DNA of 64,000 nt from Candidatus Nanopelagicales bacterium. GTDB lineage: Bacteria > Actinomycetota > Actinomycetes > S36-B12. This document shows, piece by piece, positions 26,639 to 39,927 of the stretch. The first letter of the stretch is position 1. Every line of letters starts with the position of its first letter. Both the position numbers and the translations under genes were made by a program. Below the pieces are notes generated by a model. It searched no databases. It saw nothing but the letters and a program-made list of their open reading frames with translations, and was not told where the DNA came from. The stretch spans positions 1-64,000 of the forward strand of contig WLWL01000002.1 in NCBI GenBank assembly GCA_012103605.1. Reading direction: 5' to 3'.

Positions 26639-27958
26639 GTGAGTAACGGTTACGACGTGGATTCGGCACGCGATGTGACGCTCGCGCAGAGTGCTGGCGG
26701 GGGCGTTGTGGGGGGAGATGCCGATCGCTCTGTCCGGCACTTCGTCGACCACGCGGCAACGACTCCGCTGCTTCCCCAGGCACGTGAGGCCTGGCTGGAC
26801 GCTTCAGACTCTGCTGGTAATCCATCGTCCCTGCATGCGTCCGGTCGTGCCGCTCGCAGGATCGTGGAACAGGCTCGGGAATCCATCGCCGACGATCTAC
26901 GCACGCGACCCTCGGCGGTTGTCTTCACCTCTGGTGGAACCGAATCCGACAACCTCGCCGTCAAGGGGCTCTTGTGGGCCCGTCGGGCGCGACTGGGTGT
27001 TGCCGATCCAATCGTGGCCGCATCGGCGATCGAGCACCACGCCGTCCTCGACCCCGTCGAATGGCTCGGCAAGCACGAGGGTGCGGACGTGCGGTGGATT
27101 CCGGTCGATGCATCCGGCCGAGTCGATGTGGATTTCATCGATCAGTTGTTGTCGTCGGCGGCCGAGCGAACGGCGCTGGTCTCGGTCATGTGGGCGAACA
27201 ACGAGGTGGGCACCGTCCAGCCCGTCCGAGAAATAGCTGCGGCGTGCCGTAGCGCGGGTGTGCCCTTCCACACCGACGCAGTGCAGGCGCTCGGCCAAGT
27301 CCCCGTGGACCTGTCCGAGGTCGAAGCGACGGCTGTGACCATCAGTGGGCACAAGGTGGGTGGCCCGTTCGGTATCGGGGCTCTGATCGTCGACCCGTAC
27401 GAGAGCCTCGTTGCCGTGTCCCATGGTGGTGGGCAAGAGCGAGATATTCGATCGGGCACCTTCGACGCGCCGGCTGCCGCCGCATTCGCCGTCGCGGTGC
27501 ATCACGCGGTCGAGGAGCAGGCCGCACACGCCGCTCACCTGCGAAGCCTGCAAATCCAACTGGCAGAAGGAATCGTTTCTGTCGTTCCGGACGCGATCAT
27601 CAACGGCCCAGTGGTCGGCGACCCCGCGACGCGCCTACCCGGAAACGTGCACGCTTCTTTTCCCGGCGCCGAGGGGGATGCTCTGCTGATGTTGCTCGAT
27701 GCCGCGGGCGTCGATTGCTCAACGGGGTCGGCCTGCACCGCAGGGGTGCCCGAGCCCAGTCACGTTCTCCTCGCGATGGGTGTCGATGAGCGAACAGCGC
27801 GATCCTCGCTTCGCTTCAGTTTCGGTCGAACGTCTACCGCTGACGATGTGGCTGCCATCATTCGCGCCCTCCCCGGCGCGGTGGAGCGGGCGCGTCGTGC
27901 AGGTTCGGTTTCAAGCGACCGCTATCGGGCGGCCCGCGAGAACGAAGTCGATCGATGA
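26639..27958 (+). CDS. Cysteine desulfurase (NifS/IscS family)
   Basis: A PLP enzyme of about 439 residues. Motifs: FVDHAATTPLLPQA, FTSGGTESDNLAVKG, AIEHHAVLDP (His stacking on PLP), HTDAVQALGQVPVDL, the PLP lysine in TISGHKVGGPFGIGAL, and the catalytic cysteine loop DCSTGSACTAGVPEPSHVL. It supplies sulfur as persulfide, probably to the adjacent MnmA for tRNA 2-thiouridine. It overlaps mnmA by 4 nt. GTG 26639 is chosen because TACCAT ends six nucleotides upstream; ATG 26636 is an alternative. The N-terminal extension (about 30 residues, Gly-rich) is unusual. Confidence 0.93.
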   Translation: MSNGYDVDSARDVTLAQSAGGGVVGGDADRSVRHFVDHAATTPLLPQAREAWLDASDSAGNPSSLHASGRAARRIVEQARESIADDLRTRPSAVVFTSGGTESDNLAVKGLLWARRARLGVADPIVAASAIEHHAVLDPVEWLGKHEGADVRWIPVDASGRVDVDFIDQLLSSAAERTALVSVMWANNEVGTVQPVREIAAACRSAGVPFHTDAVQALGQVPVDLSEVEATAVTISGHKVGGPFGIGALIVDPYESLVAVSHGGGQERDIRSGTFDAPAAAAFAVAVHHAVEEQAAHAAHLRSLQIQLAEGIVSVVPDAIINGPVVGDPATRLPGNVHASFPGAEGDALLMLLDAAGVDCSTGSACTAGVPEPSHVLLAMGVDERTARSSLRFSFGRTSTADDVAAIIRALPGAVERARRAGSVSSDRYRAARENEVDR

Positions 27959-29066
27959 GAATCATCGCTGCGCTCTCGGGCGGCGTGGATTCTTCCGTCG
28001 CTGCGGCTCGAATGGTGGATCAAGGCCATGACGTGGTGGGCGTCCATCTTGCGCTGGCCCGGTCGGAGTCCACCGGGGGAAAGTCGCGTGGCTGTTGCAC
28101 TCTCGACGATGCACGAGATGCGCGCCGAGTCGCAGACGCACTCGGCATTCCCTTTTATGTCTGGGATTTCTCTGCCGAATTCGCCGAGGAAGTAATGAAT
28201 GACTTCCTTGCTGAATACCAAGCCAATCGGACACCGAATCCATGCGTGCGGTGCAACGAGCACATCAAGTTTCGGGCTGTGCTGGACCGAGCCTTGGCGT
28301 TGGGCTTCGACGGAGTCGCCACCGGTCACTACGCCGTGCTCACGTCCGGGGCAGACGGTCCCGAACTGCATCGCGCGGCGGATGCGGACAAGGACCAGTC
28401 CTACGTTCTCGCCGTCATCGAGCAGGACCTCCTGCGGCACTGCTACTTCCCGCTCGGGGGGTCAGTGAAGAGCGATGTGCGAGCGGAGGCTGAAGCGCGG
28501 GGCCTACGCACGGCCTCGAAGCCGGACAGTCATGACATCTGCTTCATTCCTGACGGTGATACCGCGGGTTTCTTGACCAAGGCACTAGGGGAGAAACCCG
28601 GCCCCATCGTCGATGTCTCCACCGGCCGTGACGTGGGTAGTCATCAGGGCACTTTTACCGTCACCATCGGCCAGCGTCGTGGTCTGGACCTGCGTATTCC
28701 TGGCGAAGATGGGCGTCCTCGGTACGTCGTCGACATTGATGATTCGACGGACACGGTCTACGTCGGCTCTCCGGAGATGCTCGACGTCGATGGCCTGGTC
28801 GCCGACCACGTCATCTGGGCAGCCCCGGCCTTGACGGCCGAGTGGTCAAACGTCAGTGCCCAAGTGCGAGCACACCACCACCCGGTGCCGGCCCAGGCGA
28901 GGATGCTCGACGACACCATCGACGTCGTTCTGCTCGAACCCGTACGCGGACTCGCCACGGGACAAACGGTGGTGCTCTATAGCGATTCCCGGGTTCTCGG
29001 CTCAGGAAGAATCAGCCAGACACGCACGGTGAGTGGCGTGAAGCGCCCACGAGAAGCGCAGCGAGC

Positions 29067-29070
<4 letters not shown>
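27955..29070 (+). CDS. mnmA: tRNA-specific 2-thiouridylase MnmA
   Basis: A 371-residue enzyme that thiolates U34 of Lys, Glu and Gln tRNAs. The PP-loop ATP motif ALSGGVDSSVAAARM is at the N-terminus. The catalytic cysteines are in NPCVRCNEHIKF and DICFIPDGD, and YAVLTSG, KDQSYVL and GQRRGL are family blocks. Start ATG 27955 overlaps the cysteine desulfurase stop, which suggests the two proteins work as a relay. It overlaps the MetE-like gene by 4 nt at its 3' end. Confidence 0.96.
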
Positions 29071-32289
<3,219 letters not shown>

Positions 32290-32293
32290 GGCC

Positions 32294-32590
32294 ATGGCCC
32301 ACATCACCCGCGAACAGGTGCAGCACCTCGCCCACCTGGCCCGCCTGGAGCTGACAGACGAGGAAACCGCGCACTACACCGACCAACTGTCCGCGATCGT
32401 CGAAGCCGTCGAACGTGTCTCGGAAGTAGCTGCGGGCGACATCCCCCCGACCTCGCACCCGGTTCCCATGACCAACGTCTTTCGCGAAGACGTAGCCCGC
32501 CCAGGTTTGGACCGTGCGGATGTGCAGGCCGGGGCGCCCTCGTGGGAAGACGACCGCTTCCGCGTCCCACGCATTCTGGACGAGGACTGA
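32294..32590 (+). CDS. gatC: Aspartyl/glutamyl-tRNA amidotransferase subunit C
   Basis: A 98-residue Gat[25 protein letters not shown]..., with the C-terminal strand [20 protein letters not shown] and the end [10 protein letters not shown]. It stabilises GatA-GatB in the complex that converts Glu-tRNA(Gln), and Asp-tRNA(Asn) in some species, to the amide form. Starts 5 nt after ligA and ends 2 nt before gatA, so it is translated within one operon. Confidence 0.97.
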   Translation: MAHITREQVQHLAHLARLELTDEETAHYTDQLSAIVEAVERVSEVAAGDIPPTSHPVPMTNVFREDVARPGLDRADVQAGAPSWEDDRFRVPRILDED

Positions 32591-32591
32591 C

Positions 32592-34100
32592 ATGTCGGTG
32601 ACCTCTGAAGCCGATCTGGTTCGGCAAGATGCCGCCACGCTGAGCAGTGCCCTCAGCGCTGGAGACATTACGTCGGTCGAACTCACCCAGGCCTGCCTGA
32701 ATCGAATCTCGGCGGTCGATGGGACGATCCACGCGTTCTTGCACGTAGATACCGACGCCGCCCTCGCCACCGCGCAGGACGTGGATCGTCGTCGCGCCGC
32801 GGGTGAGGAACTCGGTCGCCTCGCAGGGGTTCCGCTGGCGTTGAAGGATGTGCTGACGATGCGAGGGGTCCCGACCACCTGCGGATCTCGCATCCTGGAG
32901 GGTTGGCGCCCCCCGTATGACTCAACGATCGTCGAACGGTTGCGTGCAGCCGATGTCGTCATTCTCGGCAAGACCAACATGGATGAGTTCGCCATGGGCT
33001 CCTCGACGGAGCACAGCGGATATGGACCGACCCGCAACCCGTGGGATGTTGAGCGCATTCCCGGGGGATCGGGCGGAGGATCGGCGGCCGCCCTCGCGGC
33101 GTTCGAGGCGCCCCTGGCCATCGGCACCGATACGGGTGGATCGATCCGGCAGCCGGCATCGGTAACCGGCACGGTCGGGGTGAAGCCGACCTATGGGGCG
33201 GTGTCTCGATACGGGCTCGTCGCCCTTGCGTCATCGCTGGACCAGGCGGGTCCGTGCGCCCGGAGTGTCATGGATGCGGCGCTGCTGCACGAGGTGATTG
33301 CCGGATACGACCCGCGCGACTCCACATCGATCAATGCGCCGGTCCCCGACGTGGTTGCGGGTGCGGGCAACGGTGACATCCGCGGGATGCGCATCGGGCT
33401 CGTCCGAGAGCTTTCAGGGGAGGGCTACCAGCCGGGTGTGCGAGAAAGCTTCGACAAGGCCGTCGCGATGCTGACGGATTTGGGTGCTGAGGTGGTCGAA
33501 GTCTCCTGTCCCCACTTCGACTACGCCCTCGGCGCTTACTACTTGATCTTGCCGTCGGAAGCATCGAGCAATCTCGCTCGCTTCGATGGCATGCGCTACG
33601 GACTTCGGGCCGGCGATAACGGCGAGGCGTCCGTCGAAGAGGTCATGTCCCGAACACGTGAGGTCGGCTTCGGAGCCGAAGTGAAGCGTCGAATCATGCT
33701 GGGGACCTACGCGCTGTCGAGCGGGTACTACGACGCCTACTACGGCCAAGCGCAGAAAGTTCGTACGTTGATTTCTCGAGATTTCGCCGCAGCGTTCGAA
33801 ACGGTGGATGTGCTCGTTTCGCCGACCACGCCCACCACTGCCTTCACCATCGGTGAGAAAGTCGATGATCCTTTGGCGATGTACCTGAACGACATCGCCA
33901 CCATCCCGGTCAACCTCGCCGGCAACTGTGCGATGTCCGTGCCCATCGGCCTGGCTCGCGAGGACGACCTTCCGGTAGGCCTGCAGATCATGGCCCCCGC
34001 GCAGACAGATGATCGCCTCTATCGGGTGGGTGCCGCTCTCGAACAGGCGCTCCTCGACAAGCGTGGACACGCACTGATCGAGGAGGTGCCTGCGCTATGA
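32592..34100 (+). CDS. gatA: Aspartyl/glutamyl-tRNA amidotransferase subunit A
   Basis: A 502-residue amidase-signature enzyme that releases ammonia from glutamine for transamidation. The Ser-cisSer-Lys triad is visible: Lys in [11 protein letters not shown], cis-Ser and Ser in [13 protein letters not shown] and [31 protein letters not shown] follows. The track ORF begins at 32514 inside gatC; ATG 32592 ([14 protein letters not shown]) is the real start. The stop overlaps the gatB ATG by 4 nt. Confidence 0.97.
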   Translation: MSVTSEADLVRQDAATLSSALSAGDITSVELTQACLNRISAVDGTIHAFLHVDTDAALATAQDVDRRRAAGEELGRLAGVPLALKDVLTMRGVPTTCGSRILEGWRPPYDSTIVERLRAADVVILGKTNMDEFAMGSSTEHSGYGPTRNPWDVERIPGGSGGGSAAALAAFEAPLAIGTDTGGSIRQPASVTGTVGVKPTYGAVSRYGLVALASSLDQAGPCARSVMDAALLHEVIAGYDPRDSTSINAPVPDVVAGAGNGDIRGMRIGLVRELSGEGYQPGVRESFDKAVAMLTDLGAEVVEVSCPHFDYALGAYYLILPSEASSNLARFDGMRYGLRAGDNGEASVEEVMSRTREVGFGAEVKRRIMLGTYALSSGYYDAYYGQAQKVRTLISRDFAAAFETVDVLVSPTTPTTAFTIGEKVDDPLAMYLNDIATIPVNLAGNCAMSVPIGLAREDDLPVGLQIMAPAQTDDRLYRVGAALEQALLDKRGHALIEEVPAL

Positions 34101-35617
34101 GCGCCTCAGCCATCGAACGGATGAAGTTCGACGACGCGTTGGCTGCGTTCGAGCCGGTACTGGGGCTCGAGACGCACGTGGAATTGGGGACCGCGTCCAA
34201 GATGTTTTGTTCCTGCTCGGCGGAGTTCGGAGGCGAGCCCAACACGCATGTCTGCCCGGTCTGCTTGGGTTTGCCTGGATCGATGCCAGTGGTGAACGCG
34301 TCGGCTATCGAGTCGACGATCCGAATGGGCCTATCGCTGAACTGCTCGATCGTGTCGTGGTGCCGGTTTGCGCGGAAGAACTATTTCTATCCCGATATGC
34401 CGAAGGACTATCAGGTGAGCCAATACGACGAGCCCTTGTGCGTCGATGGCTACCTGGACGTCGTCGTCGCCACAGACGATGGTCCGCGCGAATTCCGCGT
34501 GGAGATCGAACGCGTCCACATGGAAGAAGACACCGGAAAGTTGACACACGCGGGTGGTGACACCGGACGCATCCACGGCGCCGACTACTCCCTGGTCGAT
34601 TACAACCGTGCCGGGATTCCGTTGATCGAGATCGTGACGAAACCGATCGTTGGTGCCGGCGAACTCGCACCGATGGTGGCGCGGGCCTACGTCACCGAGC
34701 TGCGTGACCTCATGCGAGCACTCGGAGTCTCCGACGTTCGAATGGATCAAGGATCGTTGCGGTGCGATGTGAATGTCTCCCTGGCCCCGTCGGGGGAACC
34801 ATGGGGAACGCGATCGGAGACCAAGAACGTCAACTCGCTTCGCAGCGTGGAGCGCGCCGTCCTTTTCGAGATTGAGCGCCAGGCCGCTGTGCTCTCCAGT
34901 GGCGGTCGAGTGGTGCAGGAAACCCGGCATTTCCATGAGGACACCGGTCAGACCACGTCGGGGCGGTCGAAGGAGCACGCCGAGGACTACCGCTACTTCC
35001 CCGAACCCGATTTGGTTCCGGTGGCACCGACGGCGGACCGGGTCGAGGAACTTCGCGGAACGCTGCCCGAGGTGCCATCGGTGCGGCGCGCCCGACTGCA
35101 GGCTCGGTGGAACATCAGCGACCTCGAAATGCAGACGTTGGTCAACGCCGAGGCACTCGATCTGGTGGAGTCGACCATCGATCAGGGCGTCGATCAGGCG
35201 GCGGCCCGCAAGTGGTGGACCGGAGAGTTCACCCGGATTGCCAACGAGCAAGGAATTGCCTTGACGGACCTTCCGGTGACGGCGGCGCACATCGCCCGGG
35301 TCGAGGAGTTGATCGCCGACGGCAGCTTGACCGACAAGCTCGCGCGTCAGGTGTTCGAAGGCGTGATCGCCGGCGAAGGCGATGTCGACGCCGTTGTTCA
35401 GGCCCGAGGGCTCGTGGTGGTTGGTGATGACTCCACGTTGCTCGCGGCGATCGAGCAAGCCCTGGCCGATCAACCTGATGTTGCCGAGAAGATCCAAGGC
35501 GGCAAAGTTCAGGCTGCGGGTGCGATTGTCGGTGCGGTGATGAAAGCGACGAAAGGTCAGGCCGACGCCGCGAAGGTGCGGACTCTTCTGCTGGAGCATC
35601 TCGGAGTCGATGGCTGA
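34097..35617 (+). CDS. gatB: Aspartyl/glutamyl-tRNA amidotransferase subunit B
   Basis: A 506-residue GatB, which phosphorylates the misacylated aminoacyl group and transamidates it. Family blocks are [86 protein letters not shown] and the C-terminal YqeY-like tail domain. The zinc-binding cysteines CSC and CPVC are present. ATG 34097 overlaps gatA; an internal ATG eight codons in is possible. Its 3' end overlaps the dehydrogenase gene by 8 nt. Confidence 0.97.
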   Translation: MSASAIERMKFDDALAAFEPVLGLETHVELGTASKMFCSCSAEFGGEPNTHVCPVCLGLPGSMPVVNASAIESTIRMGLSLNCSIVSWCRFARKNYFYPDMPKDYQVSQYDEPLCVDGYLDVVVATDDGPREFRVEIERVHMEEDTGKLTHAGGDTGRIHGADYSLVDYNRAGIPLIEIVTKPIVGAGELAPMVARAYVTELRDLMRALGVSDVRMDQGSLRCDVNVSLAPSGEPWGTRSETKNVNSLRSVERAVLFEIERQAAVLSSGGRVVQETRHFHEDTGQTTSGRSKEHAEDYRYFPEPDLVPVAPTADRVEELRGTLPEVPSVRRARLQARWNISDLEMQTLVNAEALDLVESTIDQGVDQAAARKWWTGEFTRIANEQGIALTDLPVTAAHIARVEELIADGSLTDKLARQVFEGVIAGEGDVDAVVQARGLVVVGDDSTLLAAIEQALADQPDVAEKIQGGKVQAAGAIVGAVMKATKGQADAAKVRTLLLEHLGVDG

Positions 35618-36503
35618 GCCTCTCGTCTTCGCGCCCGACTATCTCCTTCCTGTCGACACGCAGGGGGCGCTCGGGTACCGGGAAGGCCATGAACCCGATG
35701 CTGAGGTTCTCGAGCGCGTGGGGTTTTTCGTTCCTGCCTATATCGAGCACCCGAACGCGCACTGGATGGCGCGCATGCCACGACTCGATGTCGTGCAACT
35801 GCCGACGGTGGGTTTCGATGCCGTGGTGCCGCAACTGCCGACCGGCGTGACCTTGTGCAACGCGGCGGGAGTTCACGAGCAAAGCACCGCCGAACTTGCT
35901 GTCGGCTCGATCATCGCCGTATGGCGTGGACTCGATCGAGCGGCCCGAGACATGGTCGAGGGGACATGGGGTCATCGGCGGGGTCGCTCGCTGCAAGAGG
36001 CGCGCGTGGTGATCATCGGTGCCGGGGGAGTGGGAACGGCCATTGCGCGCACGCTGGAGCCGTTTCGTTGCGTCACCACCGTGCTGGCTCGTACCCGGCG
36101 CCCGGGCGTTACCCCGATCGCGGATCTTCACGACATCTTGCCCCGTACCGACATTGTGATCCTTGCGGTTCCGCTGACGGATGAGACGGCGGGAATGGTC
36201 GACAATGATTTCCTGTCGCGACTTCCTGACGGCTCGCTGGTGGTCAATGTCTCGCGCGGATCAGTGGCGGTCACCGAGGACATCCGTCGGCACGCAGGGC
36301 GCCTCGAATTCGCGCTCGATGTAACCGAGCCGGAGCCCTTACCCAAGACCCACCCGCTGTGGTCGACTCCGGGTGTCTTCATCACCCCACACATCGGTGG
36401 TGACACCGACGCGTTTCCGCGACTGGCGCAGCAGTTGATCGGCGAGCAGGTGGAACGTTGGCGTAACGATCAACCGCTGCGCAACGTGGTGGCTTCCGGC
36501 TGA
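35610..36503 (+). CDS. D-isomer-specific 2-hydroxyacid dehydrogenase
   Basis: A 297-residue NAD-dependent dehydrogenase. The nucleotide-binding motif is [17 protein letters not shown]; the catalytic Arg is in [10 protein letters not shown], Glu in [15 protein letters not shown] and His in [13 protein letters not shown]. It is shorter at the N-terminus than SerA and lacks an ACT domain, so it is not the serine-biosynthesis enzyme type with regulatory domain. The substrate is unknown; glyoxylate/hydroxypyruvate-like acids are typical. It overlaps gatB by 8 nt, and a similar dehydrogenase follows gatB in other actinomycetes. Confidence 0.88.
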   Translation: MAEPLVFAPDYLLPVDTQGALGYREGHEPDAEVLERVGFFVPAYIEHPNAHWMARMPRLDVVQLPTVGFDAVVPQLPTGVTLCNAAGVHEQSTAELAVGSIIAVWRGLDRAARDMVEGTWGHRRGRSLQEARVVIIGAGGVGTAIARTLEPFRCVTTVLARTRRPGVTPIADLHDILPRTDIVILAVPLTDETAGMVDNDFLSRLPDGSLVVNVSRGSVAVTEDIRRHAGRLEFALDVTEPEPLPKTHPLWSTPGVFITPHIGGDTDAFPRLAQQLIGEQVERWRNDQPLRNVVASG

Positions 36504-36514
36504 ATTCTGCGGAC

Positions 36515-36520
36515 TAGGGT
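36515..36520 (+). promoter_or_regulatory. Candidate -10 element of leaderless ilvD (copy 1)
   Basis: TAGGGT ends six nucleotides before ATG 36527 in a 23-bp gap with no Shine-Dalgarno sequence. Confidence 0.55.
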
Positions 36521-36526
36521 TCGGTT

Positions 36527-38215
36527 ATGCCAGACATCAAACCCCGCAGTCGCCAGGTAACCGATGGGCTCGAACGGGCTGCAGCCCGTGGCATGTTGCG
36601 TGCGGTCGGTATGGGCGATGAAGACTTCGCCAAGCCGCAGGTGGCCATCGCATCGAGCTGGAATGAAATTACGCCCTGCAACCTGTCGCTGGAGCGACTG
36701 GCGACATCAGCCAAGGAGGGCGTCCACGCCGCCGGTGGCTACCCATTGGAATTCGGAACCATCTCGGTCTCCGACGGCATCTCTATGGGGCATGAGGGCA
36801 TGCATTTCTCGCTGGTCAGTCGCGAGATCATCGCGGACTCGGTCGAGGCGGTTGTCGAAGCGGAAAGGCTCGACGGCATGGTCACGTTCGCCGGCTGCGA
36901 TAAGTCGCTGCCGGGCATGCTGATGGCGTCGGCTCGGCTCGACGTGTCGTCGGTGTTCGTGTATGCCGGCTCCATCCTTCCCGGCCACGTGAAACTGAGC
37001 GACGGTACGGAGAAGGACGTCACCATCATCGACGCATTCGAAGCCGTGGGTGCGTGCGCGCGAGGCTTGATGTCTCGAGAAGACGTCGATCGAATCGAGC
37101 GAGCCATTTGTCCTGGTGAAGGTGCCTGCGGCGGCATGTACACCGCTAACACGATGGCGAGTGCCGCCGAAGCGATGGGAATGTCGCTGCCCGGGTCAGC
37201 CGCTCCGCCTGCCGTCGATCGCCGTAGAGACACGTACGCACGCAAGAGTGGTGAGGCCGTGGTCGAGTTGCTCCGCCTCGGCATCACCGCGCGCGACATC
37301 ATCACGCGGCAATCTCTGGAGAACGCCATCGCGGTGATCATGGCCTTCGGTGGCTCGACCAATGCGGTTCTGCATCTGTTGGCGATCGCCCATGAAGCCA
37401 AGGTCGACCTGCACATCGAAGACTTCCACCGCATCGGCTCGAAGGTGCCGCTGCTCGCGGACGTCAAGCCCTTCGGTCGGTACGTGATGAGCGATGTGGA
37501 TCGTGTGGGCGGCGTTCCGGTGGTGATGCGCGGCCTGCTCGATGCGGGTCTGCTGCACGGCGACTGCCTCACCGTCACGGGCAAGACGGTTGCCGAGAAT
37601 CTGGCAGACATTGATCCGCCGGATCCGGACGGAACGATTCTGAAAGCGTCGAACGATGCGATCGCTCCGACAGGCGGCATCACGATCCTGTCGGGCTCGC
37701 TGGCTCCCGAGGGTGCGGTCGTGAAGAACGCGGGGGTAGCGGTGGAGGTGTTCGAGGGAACCGCGAGGGTATTCGAGCGTGAGCAGGCAGCCATGGATGC
37801 GCTCGAGGACGGCACCATTCAGGCTGGTGACGTCGTCGTTATTCGATACGAAGGCCCCAAGGGTGGTCCAGGTATGCGCGAGATGCTGATGATCACTGGA
37901 GCCATCAAGGGTGCGGGCTTGGGTAAGGACGTGCTATTGATCACCGATGGGCGCTTCTCTGGTGGCACGACGGGTTTGTGTGTCGGTCACGTCTCCCCAG
38001 AGGCTGTCGACGGTGGCCCCATCGGGCTGCTGCGTGACGGTGATCGCATCATGATCGATATCCCGAACAGGAAGCTCGACGTTCTCGTTGATCCGGCAGA
38101 GTTTGACGCCCGGCGCGAAGCATTCACTCCCCTCCCGCCTCGGTACGAGCGCGGAGTTCTCGCCAAATACGCCAAGCTGGTGGCCAGTGCGTCGAACGGT
38201 GCGGTGACCGGATAG
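36527..38215 (+). CDS. ilvD: Dihydroxy-acid dehydratase (copy 1, probable biosynthetic IlvD)
   Basis: A 562-residue iron-sulfur dehydratase making the 2-keto acids of valine, leucine and isoleucine. The sequence [28 protein letters not shown] and [17 protein letters not shown] is nearly that of mycobacterial IlvD. Cluster cysteines lie in [14 protein letters not shown] and [16 protein letters not shown] assign copy 1 as the biosynthetic enzyme because it matches canonical actinobacterial IlvD best. Its 3' third is almost identical at DNA level to copy 2 at 43684, while the N-terminal two thirds differ, which points to gene conversion. An FAH hydrolase gene follows 59 bp downstream. Confidence 0.93.
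   Translation: MPDIKPRSRQVTDGLERAAARGMLRAVGMGDEDFAKPQVAIASSWNEITPCNLSLERLATSAKEGVHAAGGYPLEFGTISVSDGISMGHEGMHFSLVSREIIADSVEAVVEAERLDGMVTFAGCDKSLPGMLMASARLDVSSVFVYAGSILPGHVKLSDGTEKDVTIIDAFEAVGACARGLMSREDVDRIERAICPGEGACGGMYTANTMASAAEAMGMSLPGSAAPPAVDRRRDTYARKSGEAVVELLRLGITARDIITRQSLENAIAVIMAFGGSTNAVLHLLAIAHEAKVDLHIEDFHRIGSKVPLLADVKPFGRYVMSDVDRVGGVPVVMRGLLDAGLLHGDCLTVTGKTVAENLADIDPPDPDGTILKASNDAIAPTGGITILSGSLAPEGAVVKNAGVAVEVFEGTARVFEREQAAMDALEDGTIQAGDVVVIRYEGPKGGPGMREMLMITGAIKGAGLGKDVLLITDGRFSGGTTGLCVGHVSPEAVDGGPIGLLRDGDRIMIDIPNRKLDVLVDPAEFDARREAFTPLPPRYERGVLAKYAKLVASASNGAVTG
37683..38100 (+). repeat. Near-identical direct repeat, copy A (within ilvD copy 1)
   Basis: From about ggctcgctggctcccgaggg onward this stretch matches 44850-45267 of the second ilvD. 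By eye the last 310 bp differ at about 18 sites, nearly all synonymous. The two lie in direct orientation about 7.2 kb apart. Confidence 0.75.
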
Positions 38216-38274
38216 TTCCTGCACGATCGGGAAGGTCGACGTCCATCCACCGCACAACCACAGAAGGAATCGGA

Positions 38275-39117
38275 ATGAAGCTTGCGAGAATCGGGGCGCG
38301 GGGTAGCGAAGTACCGGCGGTCCTCGGTCGGGACGGGGTTTATCGAGACGTGTCGAGTGTGGTGTCTGATTTCACGCCCGAATTCTTCGCCGGTGACGGC
38401 ATCGAGCGCTTGCGATCGAGTGATCTATCCGGGCTCTCGGCGGTGAAGGGCCGGATCGGTGCGCCGATCGCCAAGCCGAGCCTGATCTTGTGTGTCGGCC
38501 TGAACTACGTCGATCACGCGAACGAGTCGAGCATGAAGGTCCCTGAGGAACCGATTCTGTTTACCAAGGCACCCAACTGCCTGGTCGGGCCGTATGACGA
38601 TGTTCTAACTCCCCGTGGAGCCACCACGGTCGACTACGAAGTGGAATTGGCGGTGGTGATCGGACGCCGATGTCGATACCTCGACTCGCCTGAGCAGGCA
38701 ATGGACCACCTCGCTGGTTTCACTATCGCGAACGACGTGTCCGAACGAACGTTCCAGCTCGAGCGCGGTGGCGGTCAGTGGATCAAGGGCAAGTCCTGCG
38801 AGACCTTCAACCCGTGCGGCCCGTATCTGGCGACCACCGACGAGGTCGATCTCGACGGTGGACTCGACCTGTGGCTCGACGTGAACGGGGAACGGCGCCA
38901 GACAGGATCGACTCACGACATGATCTTCGACATCGCGACGGTCATCCATCACGTCAGTCAGTTCATGGTGCTCGAACCGGGCGATGTGGTGAACACGGGG
39001 ACTCCACCCGGGGTTGCGATGGGAATGGCCGAACCGGGCTATCTGTCTCCCGGAGACGTGATGACGCTGGGAATCACCGGCCTGGGTGAACAGCGTCAGG
39101 AAGTTGCGTCGGCGTAG
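38275..39117 (+). CDS. Fumarylacetoacetase-family hydrolase, 2,4-diketo-acid hydrolase type
   Basis: A 280-residue FAH-fold protein. LILCVGLNYVDHANES, TTVDYEVELAVVIGRRC (metal-binding Glu pair), ANDVSERTFQLERGGGQWIKGKSCETFNPCGPYL and GDVVNTGTPPGVAMGM are close to 2,4-diketo-3-deoxy-L-fuconate hydrolases of sugar-acid degradation, which split acylpyruvates into pyruvate and an acid. GAAGGAATCGG precedes the ATG. It lies beside ilvD and the divergent sugar operon, and overlaps the convergent SDR gene by 22 bp. A ureidoglycolate-lyase label would be less specific. Proposed here as the last step of an apionate or related pathway. Confidence 0.83.
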   Translation: MKLARIGARGSEVPAVLGRDGVYRDVSSVVSDFTPEFFAGDGIERLRSSDLSGLSAVKGRIGAPIAKPSLILCVGLNYVDHANESSMKVPEEPILFTKAPNCLVGPYDDVLTPRGATTVDYEVELAVVIGRRCRYLDSPEQAMDHLAGFTIANDVSERTFQLERGGGQWIKGKSCETFNPCGPYLATTDEVDLDGGLDLWLDVNGERRQTGSTHDMIFDIATVIHHVSQFMVLEPGDVVNTGTPPGVAMGMAEPGYLSPGDVMTLGITGLGEQRQEVASA

Positions 39118-39917
39118 GAGTCCCAATCACCACCGGAGAGGATTCCGCCCTCGACCACGATGGATTGACCGGTGATGTAGCTCGATGCGGGTGTTGCCAG
39201 GAAGACGACCGCACCGACCAATTCATCTGCCTGAGCCAGCCGCCCTATCGGCGTGGTGTCGGCGAACCACCGGGCACGGTGCTCTTCTCCCCATAGCGGT
39301 TTGGTGAACTCGGTTTGCACGACAGCCGGCTCGATGCAGTTCACGCGAATTCCGTCGGCTACCCACTCGCGAGCAAAGCTGCGTGTCATGCCCGACACGG
39401 CGGCCTTGGTCGCGGCATAGACCGAGATGGTGTTGAAGCTGTAGCGCGCGCTGAGGGAGGAAAGATTGACGATCGCTCCGTGGGGAGATGCGGCGAGATG
39501 CGGGTGTGCGGCTTGGCTCAGCAGGTAGACCGCCCGCATATTGACCGCGGTAATCGCATCGAAGTCGTCGACCGTCACCTCGACGATGGGCTTACGGCGA
39601 TTGATCCCGGCCCCGTTGACGAGAACGTCCAGGCCTCCCATGGCAGCCGCGGCCGCCTCAATGAGCCCCGCGCATTGATCCGGCTCGGCAATGTCCGCGG
39701 CGAACGTTAACGCCGAGCCACCACCGTCGTTGATCTCGGCGGCCAAGGCAGCGACCTTGGTTTCAGAGATGTCGTGCAACGCCACGGTGGCCCCGAGATC
39801 GGCGAAGGCCCGTGCGAGCACCGTTCCGATGGCGCCACCGGCCCCGGTCAACAGAATGCGCATGCCGTCCATGCGGAAGAGGTCGGCGGTGGCAGGAAGG
39901 GAGGGCGCGGGCTTCAT
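39096..39917 (-). CDS. SDR family NAD(P)-dependent oxidoreductase, sugar (acid) dehydrogenase
   Basis: A 273-residue classical short-chain dehydrogenase. Cofactor motif LTGAGGAIGTVLARAF, NGAGINRRKPI, catalytic Ser in NLSSLSARYS, YAATKAAVSG (Tyr and Lys), and C-terminal TGQSIVVEGG. Asp after the second strand (LHDISETK) suggests NAD preference. Such enzymes oxidise sugar acids such as gluconate or 2-keto-3-deoxy acids. It is last in the minus-strand operon, 10 bp after the lactonase-like gene. Exact substrate not readable. Confidence 0.86.
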   Translation of the reverse strand: MKPAPSLPATADLFRMDGMRILLTGAGGAIGTVLARAFADLGATVALHDISETKVAALAAEINDGGGSALTFAADIAEPDQCAGLIEAAAAAMGGLDVLVNGAGINRRKPIVEVTVDDFDAITAVNMRAVYLLSQAAHPHLAASPHGAIVNLSSLSARYSFNTISVYAATKAAVSGMTRSFAREWVADGIRVNCIEPAVVQTEFTKPLWGEEHRARWFADTTPIGRLAQADELVGAVVFLATPASSYITGQSIVVEGGILSGGDWDSYADATS

Positions 39918-39927
39918 CGTGGGCCTT

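Noticed and set aside
34331-35599. Minus-strand ORF of 422 codons
   Set aside because: It is antisense to gatB, whose motifs are complete; the product is His/Arg/Gly-rich without recognisable motifs, a normal high-GC shadow.
36527-39917. Assignment of the FAH/SDR/IlvD set to L-fucose degradation
   Set aside because: The FAH protein resembles diketo-fuconate hydrolase, but no fuconate dehydratase of the enolase family or fuconolactonase is present, whereas ApsD- and ApnL-like genes are. Kept only as an alternative.
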